A stretch of DNA of 60,019 nt from Janthinobacterium violaceinigrum (GCF_009208555.1 NZ_WFLI01000039.1:1-60019), one strand, 5' to 3'. Counted from the stretch's first letter, positions 16,907-25,766 are shown. The notes: generated from the letters alone by a model not told the origin. Numbers and translations: made by a program.

Positions 16907-18016
16907 ATGCCGCACCTTGCCATTGCTCCCCTCATCCCCGCCCTTTCCGTGCGCGACGCGCGCCGCATCGCGCGCCATGCGCCGGCGGCCGACGCCGCCC
17001 GCTTTCTGCATCCGGCCCAGCAGGCGCTGCTGCACCGGCGCGGCTGGCTGACGATGCTGGCGCCGCGCAGCGCGGGCGGCGCCGAACTGCCCTTGCCGCA
17101 AGTGGTGCGCCTGGAAGAAGCCGTGGCCGCCGTCGACGGCAGCATGGGCTGGGTGCTGACCCTGTGCGCGGGCGCAGGCTGGTTCGCGGGCTTTCTGGCG
17201 CCCCCCATGGCGCGGGCAATCATCGGCACGCCCCGCGTCTGCCTGGGCGGCAGCGGCGCGGCCACGGGAGATGCGGAACAGGAAGGCGACGGCTACCGCA
17301 TCACGGGCAGCTGGGACTACGCCAGCGGCGCACCCATGGCGACCCACTTCACGCTGAACGCCCGGCTGCAACGCGATGGCCAGCCCCTGCTCGATGACGA
17401 AGGCAAGCCGCGCATCCGCGCCTTCCTCGTGCCCGCCGCGCTGGTGCAGCTGGTGCCGTCGTGGAACAGCCTGGGCATGCGCGCCAGCGCCTCGCACAGC
17501 TACCGCATCGATGGCGAGTGGATAAGCCAGGAGCACGGCTTCGCCATCGATCCTGCGGCCGCCACGACCGATGGCCCCCTGTACCGCTATCCGTTCTATT
17601 CGCTGGCCTACGTGACCCTGGCGGCCAACGTGGCAGGCATGGCCAGCCACTTCATGACGCTGGCCGAGGAATGCATGCGCCACCGCCGCCATGCGCGCGC
17701 CGGCTTGCCGCTGCTGGAGGTGCCGCAAGTGGCCGCCATGCTGCAAGACAGGAAAGACGCGTTCGCGGCCGCCCGCGCGCATTTCTATGCCGTGCTGGAC
17801 GACAGCTGGGCGCAGGTAGCGGGCGGCGCGGCGCTCGACGGGGACGCCATGCAAACCGTGCAGGCAAGCTCGCTGGCCCTGGTGGCGCTGTGCCGCGCGG
17901 CCGTCGATGGCCTGTATCCATACTGCGGCCTGTACGCGGCGCGCGAAGACAGCACCATCAACCGCGTGTGGCGCGATTTCCATACGGCCAGCCAGCATGC
18001 GCTGCTGCTGCCCTAG
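16907..18016 (+). CDS. Acyl-CoA dehydrogenase-family flavoprotein
   Basis: The 369-residue protein has the acyl-CoA dehydrogenase fold: a helical N-terminal domain (HRRGWLTMLAPRSAGGAELP), a middle beta domain (YRITGSWDYASGAPMATHF) and a C-terminal helical domain. The layout resembles the flavin-dependent monooxygenase branch (HpaB/DszC-like) as well as true dehydrogenases. No acyl carrier or CoA ligase gene is nearby, so substrate and reaction are open. The start at 16907 gives the normal domain start. Confidence 0.75.
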   Translation: MPHLAIAPLIPALSVRDARRIARHAPAADAARFLHPAQQALLHRRGWLTMLAPRSAGGAELPLPQVVRLEEAVAAVDGSMGWVLTLCAGAGWFAGFLAPPMARAIIGTPRVCLGGSGAATGDAEQEGDGYRITGSWDYASGAPMATHFTLNARLQRDGQPLLDDEGKPRIRAFLVPAALVQLVPSWNSLGMRASASHSYRIDGEWISQEHGFAIDPAAATTDGPLYRYPFYSLAYVTLAANVAGMASHFMTLAEECMRHRRHARAGLPLLEVPQVAAMLQDRKDAFAAARAHFYAVLDDSWAQVAGGAALDGDAMQTVQASSLALVALCRAAVDGLYPYCGLYAAREDSTINRVWRDFHTASQHALLLP

Positions 18017-18048
18017 CGTGCGCGCCCTCGGCGCCGCCAGAAGGCGCC

Positions 18049-18528
18049 TCAGCGGGGATAGTGCTCGTCCGCCACCTGTTCCAGCCAGCTGACGGCCGTT
18101 CCGTCTTGCGCCTCCGCAATGGCGACATGCTGCATGGCGGACGTGGCCGTCGCCCCATGCCAGTGCTTGACGCCGGGCGGTATCCACGCCACGTCGCCCA
18201 CGGCCAGCGCTTGCAGCGGTCCCTGCCAGTGCTGTACCCAGCCCTGGCCTTGCGTGACGATCAGGGTCTGGCCCAGCGGATGCGTATGCCACGCCGTGCG
18301 GGCGCCTGGCGCAAAGCTGACGATGGCGCCGCCCGCGCGGGCCGGAGACGGCTGCTGGAACCTGGCGTCGACTGCGACCTTCCCCGTGAAATAGGCGGCG
18401 TCGCCGATGCTGGTGGGCAAGGCGGCCGCGCGCGTGACGGTGACGGCCGCTGGTGCGGCAGCAGCCTCAACAGAGGCTGCCCCGGCGGGCAGGCAAAGCG
18501 GCAAGAGTGCCGCAGCGTATCGATGCAT
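18049..18528 (-). CDS. Exported cupin-domain protein
   Basis: The 159-residue protein has a signal peptide (LLPLCLPAGAASVEA) and a single cupin with both metal-binding motifs: GARTAWHTHPLGQTLIVTQG, then GDVAWIPPGVKHWHGA. The spacing and sequence resemble the small manganese cupins linked to carboxymuconolactone decarboxylase-like proteins. GGAAA lies before the ATG. It is downstream of, and codirectional with, the decarboxylase-like and hydrolase genes and is likely the last member of that set. Confidence 0.82.
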   Translation of the reverse strand: MHRYAAALLPLCLPAGAASVEAAAAPAAVTVTRAAALPTSIGDAAYFTGKVAVDARFQQPSPARAGGAIVSFAPGARTAWHTHPLGQTLIVTQGQGWVQHWQGPLQALAVGDVAWIPPGVKHWHGATATSAMQHVAIAEAQDGTAVSWLEQVADEHYPR

Positions 18529-18570
18529 GGGTATTTCCTTTCTTGCCGCGCGCGGCGGCGGTCATTGCGG

Positions 18571-18984
18571 TTATTGTTTACGGAAGACCTCTTTCGCCAC
18601 GGCCAGCGCCGAGACGGCGTTCGGCCAGCCCGTATAAAACGCCAGGTGCGTGAGCGCCTCGACCAGTTCCTCTTCGCTCACGCCGTTCTGGCGCGCCAGC
18701 AGCAGATGCGATTTCAGCTGGTCGGGACGGTGCATGGCCACCAGCGCGCTGACGGTCACCAGGCTGCGGTCGCGTTTGGACAGCTGGGGACGCTCCCAGA
18801 TATCGCCATACAGCACCTTGTCGGTGAGCTCGGCCATCTTCGGAGCGATATCGCCCATCAATTGCTGCGCACGCGAGGGCGCTTTGCCTTCCCCAGCCAG
18901 CGTTTGCGCCGGCGCCAGGGCCGGCAGCGCCAGGCAGGCCGCCAGCAAGCCCGTTTTCATGCCGTTCGAGACGCTGCCCATCAT
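18571..18984 (-). CDS. Exported carboxymuconolactone decarboxylase-family protein
   Basis: The 137-residue protein contains the CMD/AhpD-like fold: ERPQLSKRDRSLVTVSALVA, then LKSHLLLARQNGVSEEELVE and HLAFYTGWPNAVSAL. The CxxC pair of AhpD peroxidases is absent, so it is closer to CMD-type members. An N-terminal signal-like segment (GLLAACLALPALAPAQT) suggests export. The start at 18984 overlaps the hydrolase stop as ATGA, supporting translational coupling; an internal ATG at the signal segment is the alternative. Confidence 0.82.
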   Translation of the reverse strand: MMGSVSNGMKTGLLAACLALPALAPAQTLAGEGKAPSRAQQLMGDIAPKMAELTDKVLYGDIWERPQLSKRDRSLVTVSALVAMHRPDQLKSHLLLARQNGVSEEELVEALTHLAFYTGWPNAVSALAVAKEVFRKQ

Positions 18985-20066
18985 GCCCCCAGGTGCTGGC
19001 GGAAGAACGTGTCCAGCCTGGCCAGCGACTGCGCGATATAAGGCGGCCGGTCGTACAGGTCCACGTGCGAAGCGCCCGGCACGACGAACAGTTCCTTCGG
19101 CTGCGCCGCCTTGCCGTAGGCATCTTCGCTGAAGTAGGCCGACGGGGCGCGCTCGCCCACGATCATCAGCAAGGGGCGCGGCGCAATCGTCTCGATCTGC
19201 GCGAACGGGAAGAAATTCATCATCGGCGCCAGGCTCGTAAAGGCGTACAGGCTGGTCGAGTGCGGGTGGTTGCCGCGCGGCGTGGCGTAGTAATCGAGGA
19301 ATTCGCGCACGATTTCCGGCGCATCCGGCCCGGCCGACTCGGGCAGCGCGCGGATGTCGCGCCGTGCTTCGCCGCGCGCTTCGCGCGTGCGCTGCTCGCC
19401 GATCTCGTCCAAGGTCTGCATGCGCTGCTCGTAGGTGAGCGTGTCGCCCAGCCCCTGGCGGCGCGCGCGGCCCATGTCGTACATGCTGACGGTGGCGATG
19501 GCCTTGATGCGGTGGTCGATCTGCGCCGCGCTGACGGCATAGCCGCCGCCACCGCAAATACCGAGCACGCCGATGCGCGCCGGGTCCACGGCAGCATGAT
19601 TGGCGAGGAAATCGACGCAGGCGCTGTAATCGCCCACGCGCGTGCCCGGCACTTCCGTGTAGCGGGGCAAGCCGCTGCTGTCGCCGTAATGCGAAGCGTC
19701 GAAGGCCAGGGTCACGTAGCCCAGTTCCGCCAGTTTTTGCGCATGCAAGCCCGCCGTCTGTTCCTTCACGCCGCCGAACGGGTGGCCGATGACGATGGCC
19801 CGATATTTCCTGGACGCGTCAAAGCGGGCGGGCTTGAACAGGTTGGCCGCAATCACCGTCTGCGCGCTGGTGTTGGGGAAAGTGACGCGCTCGATGGCGA
19901 CGCCGTTGCGCTGGGGGTGGCCCACGACCATGGGCCGGGTGGGCGCGGACGCCGGCGCTTGCGCCTGGGCGGAACCTGCCAGCGCCATGCCGGCGCCGCC
20001 GGCCACCACGGCCAGCGAGGTATTGAGGAACGTGCGCCGTTGCGGCTGGAGGACTTCATCACGCAT
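18981..20066 (-). CDS. Alpha/beta hydrolase, Tat-exported (dienelactone hydrolase-like)
   Basis: The 361-residue protein has a Tat signal (QRRTFLNTSLAVVAGG...AQA) and an alpha/beta hydrolase fold. GHPFGGVKEQTAGLHAQKLA opens the domain, GVLGICGGGGYA holds a nucleophile elbow with Cys in the Ser position (G-x-C-x-G), as in dienelactone hydrolase, and GASHVDLYD supplies the catalytic His. The start at 20066 is chosen because AAGGA lies exactly 6 bases upstream. It leads a hydrolase, CMD-like and cupin set in which all three products carry export signals. Confidence 0.82.
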   Translation of the reverse strand: MRDEVLQPQRRTFLNTSLAVVAGGAGMALAGSAQAQAPASAPTRPMVVGHPQRNGVAIERVTFPNTSAQTVIAANLFKPARFDASRKYRAIVIGHPFGGVKEQTAGLHAQKLAELGYVTLAFDASHYGDSSGLPRYTEVPGTRVGDYSACVDFLANHAAVDPARIGVLGICGGGGYAVSAAQIDHRIKAIATVSMYDMGRARRQGLGDTLTYEQRMQTLDEIGEQRTREARGEARRDIRALPESAGPDAPEIVREFLDYYATPRGNHPHSTSLYAFTSLAPMMNFFPFAQIETIAPRPLLMIVGERAPSAYFSEDAYGKAAQPKELFVVPGASHVDLYDRPPYIAQSLARLDTFFRQHLGA

Positions 20067-20197
20067 ATGCATTCCTTGTAAACATTGATGAGGGACAAGC
20101 CGCATGCCCGACAAGGTGGCGGCGGCTCAAGCGTAACCGCCCTCGCCCACCGTGAATAGACAGCTCAATCTACTAAGGTCTATAAGCACAGCTCATG

Positions 20198-20266
20198 AAT
20201 CGAGGCCTTGCTCCCCGTGCGTTGCGTACGGGGAGCAAGGCTGGCGGGCGCCGTGCGGCCTCGATT
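20198..20266. promoter_or_regulatory. Nested inverted repeats upstream of the HDOD gene
   Basis: GCCTTGCTCCCCGT (20205-20218) and ACGGGGAGCAAGGC (20228-20241) form a perfect 14-bp stem with a 9-base loop. AATCGAGGCC (20198-20207) and GGCCTCGATT (20257-20266) form an outer 10-bp stem that shares three bases with the inner one, so the two foldings compete at their junction. The structure ends 40 bp before the HDOD start and has no T-run, so a leader RNA switch or binding site is more likely than a terminator. Confidence 0.5.
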
Positions 20267-20306
20267 GCCTGCTAATATGGGGCATTGCTACTTCCCGTCC
20301 CTATCC

Positions 20307-21140
20307 ATGCACGTCAACACCCTCAGCAGTCTGGCGCAGCTTCTGGCCAGCGCCGAAACGGAAACGCTGGCGTTTCCTACCAGCATCAATACGGCCCTGC
20401 TCCTGCAAAAGGAACTGGCCAACCCGGATTGCCACTCGGCCGACATCAGCCGCCTGCTGCTGTGCGAACCCACCTTGTCGGCGCGCGCCGTGGCGCTGGC
20501 CAATTCGGCCCTGTTCGCGCCCGGCCAGGCGCCCGCCATCACCAGCGTGCGCGCCGCCGTCGAACGGCTGGGACACCGCAACCTGTATGCGCTGGCGACG
20601 GCGGCCGTAATCCGCCAGCTGAACGCGGGCATCCGCGACGACGCCTTGCGCGCCCGCGCCACCCAGCTGTGGGCGCACACCGTGCATGTGGCGGCGCTCG
20701 CGCACGGGCTGGCCGCCACCGTCACGCACACGGATGCCGATACGGCGCTGTTCGCCGGCATCGTGCATGAAGTGGCGGGCTTTTATCTGCTGGCCCAGGC
20801 CGACAAGACCCCGGGCCTGTACGCCCAGCTGGAAACGCAGATGGCGCCCACCCTGGAAGTGATCGGCCGCGCGCTGATGCGCCAGCTGGGCGTGCCGCTG
20901 CCCGTGGCCGATGCCGTCAATGCCTTGCCCGGCTCGACCATCATGCTGCCGCCCGAAGGCTTGCGCGACACCCTGCTGCTGGCCAAGGCGCTGGCGCCCG
21001 TGCCCTCGCCGCTGCCGCAGGCGGGCATCACCGTCAGCGCGGCGCTGCAAGCCTACCTGGAACACGATCCCGTGCTGCAGGCGCTGCGCACGCAGCCGTC
21101 GGCCGAAGCGAAGGGGCTGATCGAGGTACTGCTCAGCTGA
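20307..21140 (+). CDS. HDOD-domain signalling protein
   Basis: The 277-residue protein is a stand-alone HDOD domain: FPTSINTALLLQKELANPDC, RLLLCEPTLSARAVALANSA, then VRAAVERLGHRNLYALATAA and the H-x-A-x-x-A segment LWAHTVHVAALAHGLA. The HD metal ligands are replaced, as in all HDOD proteins, so it is probably a signalling scaffold rather than a phosphodiesterase. No effector domain is attached. It is preceded by a strong inverted repeat. Confidence 0.85.
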   Translation: MHVNTLSSLAQLLASAETETLAFPTSINTALLLQKELANPDCHSADISRLLLCEPTLSARAVALANSALFAPGQAPAITSVRAAVERLGHRNLYALATAAVIRQLNAGIRDDALRARATQLWAHTVHVAALAHGLAATVTHTDADTALFAGIVHEVAGFYLLAQADKTPGLYAQLETQMAPTLEVIGRALMRQLGVPLPVADAVNALPGSTIMLPPEGLRDTLLLAKALAPVPSPLPQAGITVSAALQAYLEHDPVLQALRTQPSAEAKGLIEVLLS

Positions 21141-21234
21141 TGGCCGATCTGCTATGATGGCGCGGGCCGGGATGGACCCGGCACGCTTTCATTGATGTTA
21201 TTGCCACTGCCTCTCAGTTCACTGGAAAACTGCC

Positions 21235-21684
21235 TTGACTACCTCCTTACGCATGCTCGGCCTGGCCGCAGCACTGACCGTGGCGTGCAACGCCAACGCC
21301 GACAGCTTCGTCTCCTCGGCCTCCAGCGCCGGTTCCCAGTCGAGCGGCAGCATTTCCGATTCGCTCAAGGGATCGAGCAACAGCTCTTCGCGCGACAACA
21401 AGGTGGCCAATGGCCCCTACCGCATCATCGACGTGGCCGCCGTGCCGGGCCGTAAGGGCATGACGCGCCTGACGATGCAGGCCGATGCCACGGCCACGCC
21501 CCTGGTGCTGGACTTGCCGCAGGCAGCGCTCGACAAGCAGCAGCTGGCGCAGGGCGACATGGTGCATGCGCAAAACCGCGCCTACGGCATCGAATTCTCG
21601 CGCAACGACACGCGCGCCGCCTTCTTCCTCGTGCTGGCCGACGACTGGTACGGCGAACTGGCCACGCGTCCCGTCAGCCTTTGA
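21235..21684 (+). CDS. Exported hypothetical protein upstream of DUF2145 gene
   Basis: The 149-residue product has a signal peptide ending CNANADS, a Ser-rich low-complexity stretch (about residues 24-53), then a beta-rich domain (GPYRIIDVAAVPGRKGMTRL, MVHAQNRAYGIEFS). The start is TTG at 21235, which gives a full signal peptide; the first ATG at 21253 would shorten it. Its stop touches the beginning of the DUF2145 gene, so the two probably act together. I do not know a function. Confidence 0.65.
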   Translation: MTTSLRMLGLAAALTVACNANADSFVSSASSAGSQSSGSISDSLKGSSNSSSRDNKVANGPYRIIDVAAVPGRKGMTRLTMQADATATPLVLDLPQAALDKQQLAQGDMVHAQNRAYGIEFSRNDTRAAFFLVLADDWYGELATRPVSL

Positions 21685-21692
21685 TACGACGG

Positions 21693-22601
21693 ATGACCCT
21701 GCGGCTGCTGGCCGGCTGCGCCGCACTGGCGCTGGCTGGCGCCGCCCAGGCAGGCACTGCGCTCGCCTCGTGGCGCTTTTGCGACCGCGCCCAGGAACTC
21801 ACGGCTGCCGAACAGGACCGCCTGTTGCGCTTTGCGGCCGTCGTGCGCGAAGAACTGGCCGCCACCGAAGGCAGCGTGGCCCTGATCAGCCGTTCCGGCC
21901 TGGACCTGGCCCGCTTCGGCATCCGCTATTCGCACGCGGCGCTGGCCTGGCGCCACGACGACGACAGCGGCTGGTCCGCGCGCCAGCTGTACTACGCCTG
22001 CGATGAAGGCCGCCCGCGCATCTTCGACCAGGGCACGGCCGGTTTCGCCATGGGCACGGACAATCCCTCGCTCGGCTACATCTCGCTGCTCAAGCTGCCG
22101 GCGGAAACCGTGCCGCCCCTGCGCCGCGCCCTGCTCGACCCCGTGCGCGTGCAGCAGTTGCTGGCGGGCCGCTACAGCGCCAACGCCTATGCGTTCAGCC
22201 TGAAATACCAGAATTGCAATCAGTGGGTAGTGGAATTGCTGGCCGCCGCCTGGGGCGAGCTGGCCGCGGGCAGCGACTTGCGCGCGCGCGCCCAGGACTG
22301 GCTGCGCGCCGCCCCGTATGCGCCCGCCCCCGTCGACGTGGGTGCGCGCTGGCTGATGCTCGGCTCCATCTTCGTGCCCCTCGTGCACATGGATGACCAT
22401 CCGCCCGAAGCCATCGGCACGATGCAGCTGGCAGTGAGCCTGCCGGCCAGCCTGGAAGCGTTCGCGCGCCAGCGCCTGCCCGCCAGCGAACGCGTGGAAA
22501 TCTGCCACGACGGCAAGCAGGTGGTGGTGCACCGGGGCTGGGAAGCCATTGCCGACGGCTGCGTGCCGGGCCCCGACGACCGGGTCATCGCGCTCGACTG
22601 A
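21693..22601 (+). CDS. DUF2145-family exported protein
   Basis: The 302-residue protein fits DUF2145: a signal peptide (LLAGCAALALAGAAQA), then FCDRAQELTAAEQDRLLRFA, LISRSGLDLARFGIRYSHAA and YQNCNQWVVELLAAAW with conserved Cys and His. The mix of Cys, His and Asn hints at a papain/NlpC-like hydrolase, but this is not established. The ATG at 21693 is used; a TTG at 21681 would overlap the upstream stop. Its stop abuts that of the flavin reductase gene in TGATCA. Confidence 0.8.
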   Translation: MTLRLLAGCAALALAGAAQAGTALASWRFCDRAQELTAAEQDRLLRFAAVVREELAATEGSVALISRSGLDLARFGIRYSHAALAWRHDDDSGWSARQLYYACDEGRPRIFDQGTAGFAMGTDNPSLGYISLLKLPAETVPPLRRALLDPVRVQQLLAGRYSANAYAFSLKYQNCNQWVVELLAAAWGELAAGSDLRARAQDWLRAAPYAPAPVDVGARWLMLGSIFVPLVHMDDHPPEAIGTMQLAVSLPASLEAFARQRLPASERVEICHDGKQVVVHRGWEAIADGCVPGPDDRVIALD

Positions 22602-23186
22602 TCACTGCTGCGCGTCGAGCGCCTCGCCGATCGCATAAAAACGCCCGCCCGCGATGTAGTGCAGGCTGCGCCAGGACGGATCGGCCTCCTCGAAATGCCA
22701 GTGCCCGTCGCGGAACACGCGCGTGTCGGCCCAGGCGCCCACCACTTCGCCGATGAACAGGTCGTAGGCGGCCTGGTTGTGCGGCTCGGGGATCAAGCGG
22801 CACGCCAGCCAGGCGGAACACCCGGCCACGCACGGCGCCTCAACGCCTTCCATCTGAAACAGCTGCACGCCCGCGCGCGCCAGCTTGTCCGGCTGCGCGT
22901 CGAGACTGTGCGTGCCCACGGCGTGCGTCAGCTGCAATTGCGCGGCCGTCGGCACCTGGATGACGAACGTGCCGCTGCCCTCAACCAGCGCGCGCGTGCG
23001 CGTGGCCTTGTCCAGCACCACGGTCAGTTTCGGCGGCGCGAAATCGAGGGCGCAGGCCCAGGCGGCGGCCATCACGTTGTCGATGCCGTCATGGCGCGCC
23101 GAGACGAGGATGGACGGGCCGTGGTTGAGCAGGCGGTACGCTTTTTCCAGCGGTACGGCGGCGATATGGCTGTCGATGGCTGTCAC
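22602..23186 (-). CDS. Flavin reductase-like (FMN-binding split barrel) protein
   Basis: The 194-residue protein has the flavin reductase-like split barrel: PSILVSARHDGIDNVMAAAW at the FMN site, LVEGSGTFVIQVPTAAQL, then DLFIGEVVGAWAD. Relatives reduce flavin for monooxygenases or act on their own. The start is GTG at 23186, overlapping the upstream acetyltransferase stop as GTGA, so the two are translationally coupled. Confidence 0.82.
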   Translation of the reverse strand: MTAIDSHIAAVPLEKAYRLLNHGPSILVSARHDGIDNVMAAAWACALDFAPPKLTVVLDKATRTRALVEGSGTFVIQVPTAAQLQLTHAVGTHSLDAQPDKLARAGVQLFQMEGVEAPCVAGCSAWLACRLIPEPHNQAAYDLFIGEVVGAWADTRVFRDGHWHFEEADPSWRSLHYIAGGRFYAIGEALDAQQ

Positions 23187-23644
23187 GATGCGTCCTTTGC
23201 AAAGAGTGTCAACAACATGTCCCACTGGTCGATGCCGGGCCCGAAACCATCGGGCGTCACCTTCACCGTCTCGAAGCCGAACGCGGCATAGAAGCCCTGC
23301 GTGTGCTGGCTGGTAGTCATGCGCACGCTGACCACCTGCGGCAAGGCGCGGATGGCGTCCAGGCGCGCCTGCGTCAGCGCGCGGCCCAGTCCCTGTCCAT
23401 GCACGTCCTGCGCCACCATGCCCCAGCACAGGGCGGCGACGGTGCCATCCCCGTCCAGCGCATGGCCGCCGCAGGCGACGAGGCGGCCGTCGCGCAGGAT
23501 GACCAGGTAGGGATGCGGCGAGGTATCGAGCCAGGCGGCAAAGTCCGCGCGTTCGGACGGATCGAAAAAGCGCGGCGTATTGCCGTCGAACAGGGCCAGG
23601 CAGGCATCGCGGTCGCCGGCCTGGTAAGGACGTACAGTCTGCAT
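23183..23644 (-). CDS. GNAT-family N-acetyltransferase
   Basis: The 153-residue protein is a typical GNAT: TVRPYQAGDRDACLALFDGN at the start, WGMVAQDVHGQGLGRALTQA as the acetyl-CoA pyrophosphate loop (Q-x-x-G-x-G/A), and TSQHTQGFYAAFGFETVKV at the C-terminus. The acceptor is unknown. It is coupled to the flavin reductase gene by a 4-bp overlap. Confidence 0.86.
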   Translation of the reverse strand: MQTVRPYQAGDRDACLALFDGNTPRFFDPSERADFAAWLDTSPHPYLVILRDGRLVACGGHALDGDGTVAALCWGMVAQDVHGQGLGRALTQARLDAIRALPQVVSVRMTTSQHTQGFYAAFGFETVKVTPDGFGPGIDQWDMLLTLFAKDAS

Positions 23645-23690
23645 GTGTTGTACTTTCAGGGACAGAAGCACAAATTATACGGGCGCGCGC

Positions 23691-24320
23691 TCACAGCAGC
23701 CGCTCCGACGCCACCACGTGCACGCCCGGCGCGGCGGCGATGGCCGCTTCCAGCAAGGCGCCGGCGATGCGGTGCACGGGATTGATGCGCCAGCGGCGCG
23801 GCAGCACGGGACCGAGCACGCGCAGGATGCGCAAGGCGGCGCCCTCGCCCGTGCGCACTTCGTCGCGCTCGCCGCCGATCAGGCCCGGGCGCACGTGGGT
23901 GAGCGAGTCAAACCCCAGCGCTTCCAGGTCGCGCTCCAGCTCGCCCTTGACGCGGTTATAGAAAATGCGCGAAGCGGCGTTGGCGCCAGCCGCCGAGTTG
24001 AGCGCATACGTGCGCGTGCCGGCCGCCAGCGCCAGGCGCGCCACGGCCAGCGGATAGTCGTGGTCGACCCTGCGGAACAGCTGCCGCGTGCCCGCCGCCT
24101 TCATGGTCGTGCCCAGGGTGCAGATGACGGCGTCCGCCTGCCACCACGATGCGTCGGCCGGCAAGCGGTCGAAATCGACGAGGGGCGCGTCCAGCTTCGG
24201 GTGCGGCGGCAAGGCCTTGCGCACGGGGGCGGCGACATGGCTGACGCGCGCATCCAGCAGCGCCAGGCGCAGCACTTCGCGCCCCACCAGGCCCCTGGCC
24301 CCCACAAGTAGTAATTTCAT
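23691..24320 (-). CDS. NAD(P)-binding Rossmann protein (atypical SDR, HTATIP2-like)
   Basis: The 209-residue protein starts with a dinucleotide fold, LLLVGARGLVGREVLRLALL (G-x-x-G-x-x-G), followed by VICTLGTTMKAAGTRQLFRR and FYNRVKGELERDLEALGF, where Tyr and Lys keep the SDR YxxxK spacing. The pattern matches atypical SDRs of the HTATIP2/YbjT type. The substrate is unknown. GGGAAA precedes the ATG. Confidence 0.8.
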   Translation of the reverse strand: MKLLLVGARGLVGREVLRLALLDARVSHVAAPVRKALPPHPKLDAPLVDFDRLPADASWWQADAVICTLGTTMKAAGTRQLFRRVDHDYPLAVARLALAAGTRTYALNSAAGANAASRIFYNRVKGELERDLEALGFDSLTHVRPGLIGGERDEVRTGEGAALRILRVLGPVLPRRWRINPVHRIAGALLEAAIAAAPGVHVVASERLL

Positions 24321-24365
24321 GGCTTTCCCGTCAAAATTGCTGTCAGCCACCACCATACACGCAAC

Positions 24366-25646
24366 TCAGCCCAGGCGCAGCGCCAGTGCCGCCAGGGTCA
24401 CCAGCAGCACGGGCACGGTCAGCACGATGCCGACGCGGAAATAGTAGCCCCAGGAAATGTGAATGTTCTTGCTGTCGAGCACATGCAGCCACAGCAAGGT
24501 GGCCAGGCTGCCGATAGGCGTGATCTTCGGTCCCAGATCGCTGCCGATGACGTTGGCGTAGATCATCGCTTCGCGCACGGCGCCCTGCGCCGTGGTCGGA
24601 TCGATGGCCAGCGCGCCCACCAGCACCGTCGGCAGGTTGTTCATCACGGACGACAACAACGCCGTCAGCACGCCCGTACCCATGGCCGCGCCCCACACGC
24701 CGTACTGGGCGAAGTGGTTCAGCATGCCAGTCAGGTAAGCCGTCAAGCCCGCATTGCGCAAGCCGTACACGACCAGGTACATGCCCAGCGAAAAGACGAC
24801 GATATGCCACGGCGCATGGCGGATCACGTGGCGCGTGGAAATCACATGGCCTCTGGCGGCCACGCCCAGCAGCAGCGCGGCGCCCACGGCGGCGATCAGG
24901 CTGATGGGCACGCCCAGGCTTTCTTGCGAGAAAAATCCCACCAGCAGCAGCGCCAGCACCAGCCAGCCCGCGCGGAAGGTGGCCAGGTCGCGGATGGCGG
25001 CATCCGGGCGTTTTAATTGCGCCACGTCATAGTCGCGCGGAATATCTTGGCGGAAAAAGAGCAGCAAGGCCGCCAGGGTGGCAAGCACGGCCACCACGTT
25101 GACGGGCACCATCACGGACGCGTATTCGGCAAAGCCGATCTTGAAGAAGTCGGCCGAGACGATATTGACCAGGTTCGACACCACCAGCGGCAGGCTGGCC
25201 GTGTCGGCGATGAAACCGGCCGCCATCACGTAGGCCAGGGTGGCCTTGGCGGAAAACTTCAGCGCCCGCAGCATGGCGATGACGATGGGCGTCAGGATCA
25301 GCGCGGCGCCGTCGTTGGCGAACACGGCGGACACCAGGGCACCCAGCAAGACCAGCAGCACGAACAGTTTGCGGCCGCTGCCCCCGCCCCAGCGCGCCAC
25401 GTGCAAGGCGGCCCATTCGAAGAAACCGGCCGCGTCCAGCAGCAGGCTGATGATGATCACGGCAATGAAGGTGCCGGTGGCATTCCACACGATATGCCAG
25501 ACGACGGGAATGTCGCCCCAGTGGATCACGCCGGCCAGCAAGGCGACGCCGGCGCCGATGACGGCGCTCCAGCCGATGCCCAGGTCGCGCGGTTGCCAGA
25601 TAACAAGAGTCAGGGTGGCCAGGAAGATCAGGAAAGCGGTCAGCAT
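24366..25646 (-). CDS. arsB: Arsenite/antimonite efflux permease ArsB
   Basis: The 426-residue protein has ArsB length and sequence: LLDAAGFFEWAALHVARWGG, AVFANDGAALILTPIVIAML, then SSVMNNLPTVLVGALAI and NVIGSDLGPKITPIGSLATL. Twelve membrane segments are expected. It exports As(III)/Sb(III) by proton antiport or with ArsA. No arsR, arsC or arsA lies in the window; instead an AT-rich palindrome sits 69-94 bp upstream of the start, so control may come from an ArsR encoded elsewhere. Confidence 0.88.
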   Translation of the reverse strand: MLTAFLIFLATLTLVIWQPRDLGIGWSAVIGAGVALLAGVIHWGDIPVVWHIVWNATGTFIAVIIISLLLDAAGFFEWAALHVARWGGGSGRKLFVLLVLLGALVSAVFANDGAALILTPIVIAMLRALKFSAKATLAYVMAAGFIADTASLPLVVSNLVNIVSADFFKIGFAEYASVMVPVNVVAVLATLAALLLFFRQDIPRDYDVAQLKRPDAAIRDLATFRAGWLVLALLLVGFFSQESLGVPISLIAAVGAALLLGVAARGHVISTRHVIRHAPWHIVVFSLGMYLVVYGLRNAGLTAYLTGMLNHFAQYGVWGAAMGTGVLTALLSSVMNNLPTVLVGALAIDPTTAQGAVREAMIYANVIGSDLGPKITPIGSLATLLWLHVLDSKNIHISWGYYFRVGIVLTVPVLLVTLAALALRLG

Positions 25647-25714
25647 GCGGTAACGGTCCCGTGCAATGCGGCGTCGCGGGCACCATGCGCCGCAGCCTGT
25701 GAATTTGAACAATA

Positions 25715-25740
25715 ATTCAATAATACTGGAATTATTGAAT
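25715..25740. promoter_or_regulatory. Candidate ArsR-type operator upstream of arsB
   Basis: ATTCAATAAT and ATTATTGAAT form a perfect 10-bp inverted repeat with the 6-base spacer ACTGGA. AT-rich palindromes with TTCAA/TTGAA halves are typical of ArsR/SmtB operators. It lies between the end of the DUF4394 gene and the arsB start; a terminator for the former is less likely given the AT-rich stem. Confidence 0.5.
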
Positions 25741-25766
25741 CAATGCAAAGCTGCGGCGTCGCTTCC

